Shown here piece by piece: positions 4,410 through 5,106 of a stretch of 5,106 nt of DNA (position 1 is the first letter of the stretch; each line of letters begins with the position of its first letter). The notes beneath the pieces are model-generated. The model made no database searches. It was not told the DNA's origin and saw nothing but the letters and a program-made list of their open reading frames with translations. This DNA is from Candidatus Bathyarchaeota archaeon. Its GTDB lineage: Archaea > Thermoproteota > Bathyarchaeia > 40CM-2-53-6 > RBG-13-38-9. The translations under genes were made by a program, and so were the position numbers. Location: assembly GCA_023144075.1 (NCBI GenBank), contig JAGLGJ010000089.1:1-5106 (forward strand), in the 5' to 3' direction.

Positions 4410-5106
4410 ATGGTACGATACAATTTGAATTATCTATTTTGCACATTCTCATTGTTTCTGCTGATTTTTTCGACTGGATCAAACATCGAGACTGTTGAAC
4501 TGATAAATAATGGTGATTTTGAGGGTTCAGCTGAAAAATGGAGAGAACAGATTGAATCTTGGCAAAGACGTGATGGTAAAGAAGCGGCAGTTAGTGATCA
4601 ATATTCTCATTCTGGAAGATTCTCATTAAGAACAAGTAATGGTAGCATATGGCAAATTATCCAAGACGAACCTGCCTCAAAACTAACTCTAAGTTTCTGG
4701 ATCTATCCACAAAGTGTACCAGGCTTTCCAAAAGGAAGGACGATATCGGCGATAGATTTCTGGGTTAAGTCTTCCTCTGATAAAAAAGGAATATCTTACT
4801 ATGTCTCTGGAGATGATCATTATGAAAGAGATGACATCAAAGATTTAGTGATTAATGGTATTGAGCGTGATAGGTGGAATTACATTGTAAGAGATATCGA
4901 GGAGGACTTTGGGGAAAACTATCCTGATTTTGATTTGAATGATGTTAGAGAGATAAATATTACATTATGGGCTTTTAAATCGCCTGAGCCAATGATTTAT
5001 TGGGATGATATCGGTCTTGAGCGCAATCTTGAACCTGATAAACCGACGCCGTGGGAGGCCGAAAAAACATCGCCAACTACGGCTGCAACTCCAACATCTC
5101 CAAGTA
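4410..5106 (+). CDS. Secreted jelly-roll protein, paralogue of the 2987-2076 gene (3' partial)
   Basis: The frame opens with ATG at 4410 and runs off the window end without a stop, giving 232 visible residues. A signal peptide is seen at 1 to about 23 (hydrophobic core 9-20). Residues 30-203 form a CBM_4_9-like jelly roll beginning ELINNGDFEG and ending YWDDIGL. From about 207 a Pro/Thr-rich stalk starts (PTPWEAEKTSPTTAATPTSP). Blocks shared with the minus-strand paralogue are HSGRFSLRTSNGSIWQI (67-83), GRTISAIDFWVK (109-120), KKGISYYV (125-132), RDRWN (153-157) and INITLWAFKSPEP (182-194). The shared blocks differ at DNA level mainly at silent positions, so the duplication looks old and the fold is under selection. 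This copy has a longer insertion near the start of the domain (WREQIESWQRRDGK). By analogy, a membrane helix and a zinc ribbon should follow beyond the window. The function is unknown; a glycan or envelope-binding role is inferred only. Confidence 0.8.
   Translation, partial: MVRYNLNYLFCTFSLFLLIFSTGSNIETVELINNGDFEGSAEKWREQIESWQRRDGKEAAVSDQYSHSGRFSLRTSNGSIWQIIQDEPASKLTLSFWIYPQSVPGFPKGRTISAIDFWVKSSSDKKGISYYVSGDDHYERDDIKDLVINGIERDRWNYIVRDIEEDFGENYPDFDLNDVREINITLWAFKSPEPMIYWDDIGLERNLEPDKPTPWEAEKTSPTTAATPTSPS

Overview
The window reads as a piece of an archaeal chromosome. The evidence is a purine-rich BRE plus TATA-type promoter just upstream of a start codon near position 4387, poly-T transcription ends, a C-terminal zinc ribbon on a membrane protein, threonine/proline-rich stalks on secreted proteins, and a surface-protein domain that I associate with archaeal cell-envelope proteins. 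The sequence is AT-rich, and several genes appear to start with TTG. I cannot fix the phylum; an anaerobic or microaerobic lifestyle is suggested, not proven, by an oxygen-sensitive class I fumarase and a cysteine-rich flavodoxin-like protein.

Layout. Positions 1-460 (+) hold the C-terminal end of a cell-surface protein anchored by a terminal membrane helix, followed by a hairpin and T-run terminator. Converging on it from the minus strand is the two-gene operon for class I fumarate hydratase: alpha subunit 2007-1162, then beta subunit 1147-590. Upstream on the same strand are a signal-peptide / jelly-roll / stalk / membrane-helix / zinc-ribbon protein (2987-2076), a small DUF2798-type two-helix membrane protein (3483-3085) and a flavodoxin-family protein with a four-cysteine cluster (4215-3664). 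A divergent region of about 194 bp (4216-4409) separates this block from a plus-strand gene (4410 to beyond the window end). That gene is a clear paralogue of the 2987-2076 jelly-roll protein.

How the genes may work together. The fumarase pair is a self-contained metabolic operon (fumarate + water to malate, reversible). The other genes look like envelope or accessory functions: two secreted jelly-roll paralogues on opposite strands flank a small membrane protein and a soluble redox protein. Whether these four act together is inference. Only the paralogy and the domain architecture are directly visible.

No gene-free stretch exceeds 300 bases; the gaps are 461-589, 2008-2075, 2988-3084, 3484-3663 and 4216-4409. 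I saw no tRNA, rRNA, CRISPR array, insertion sequence or origin. Positions 3556-3663 and most of 3003-3084 hold nothing I can assign.
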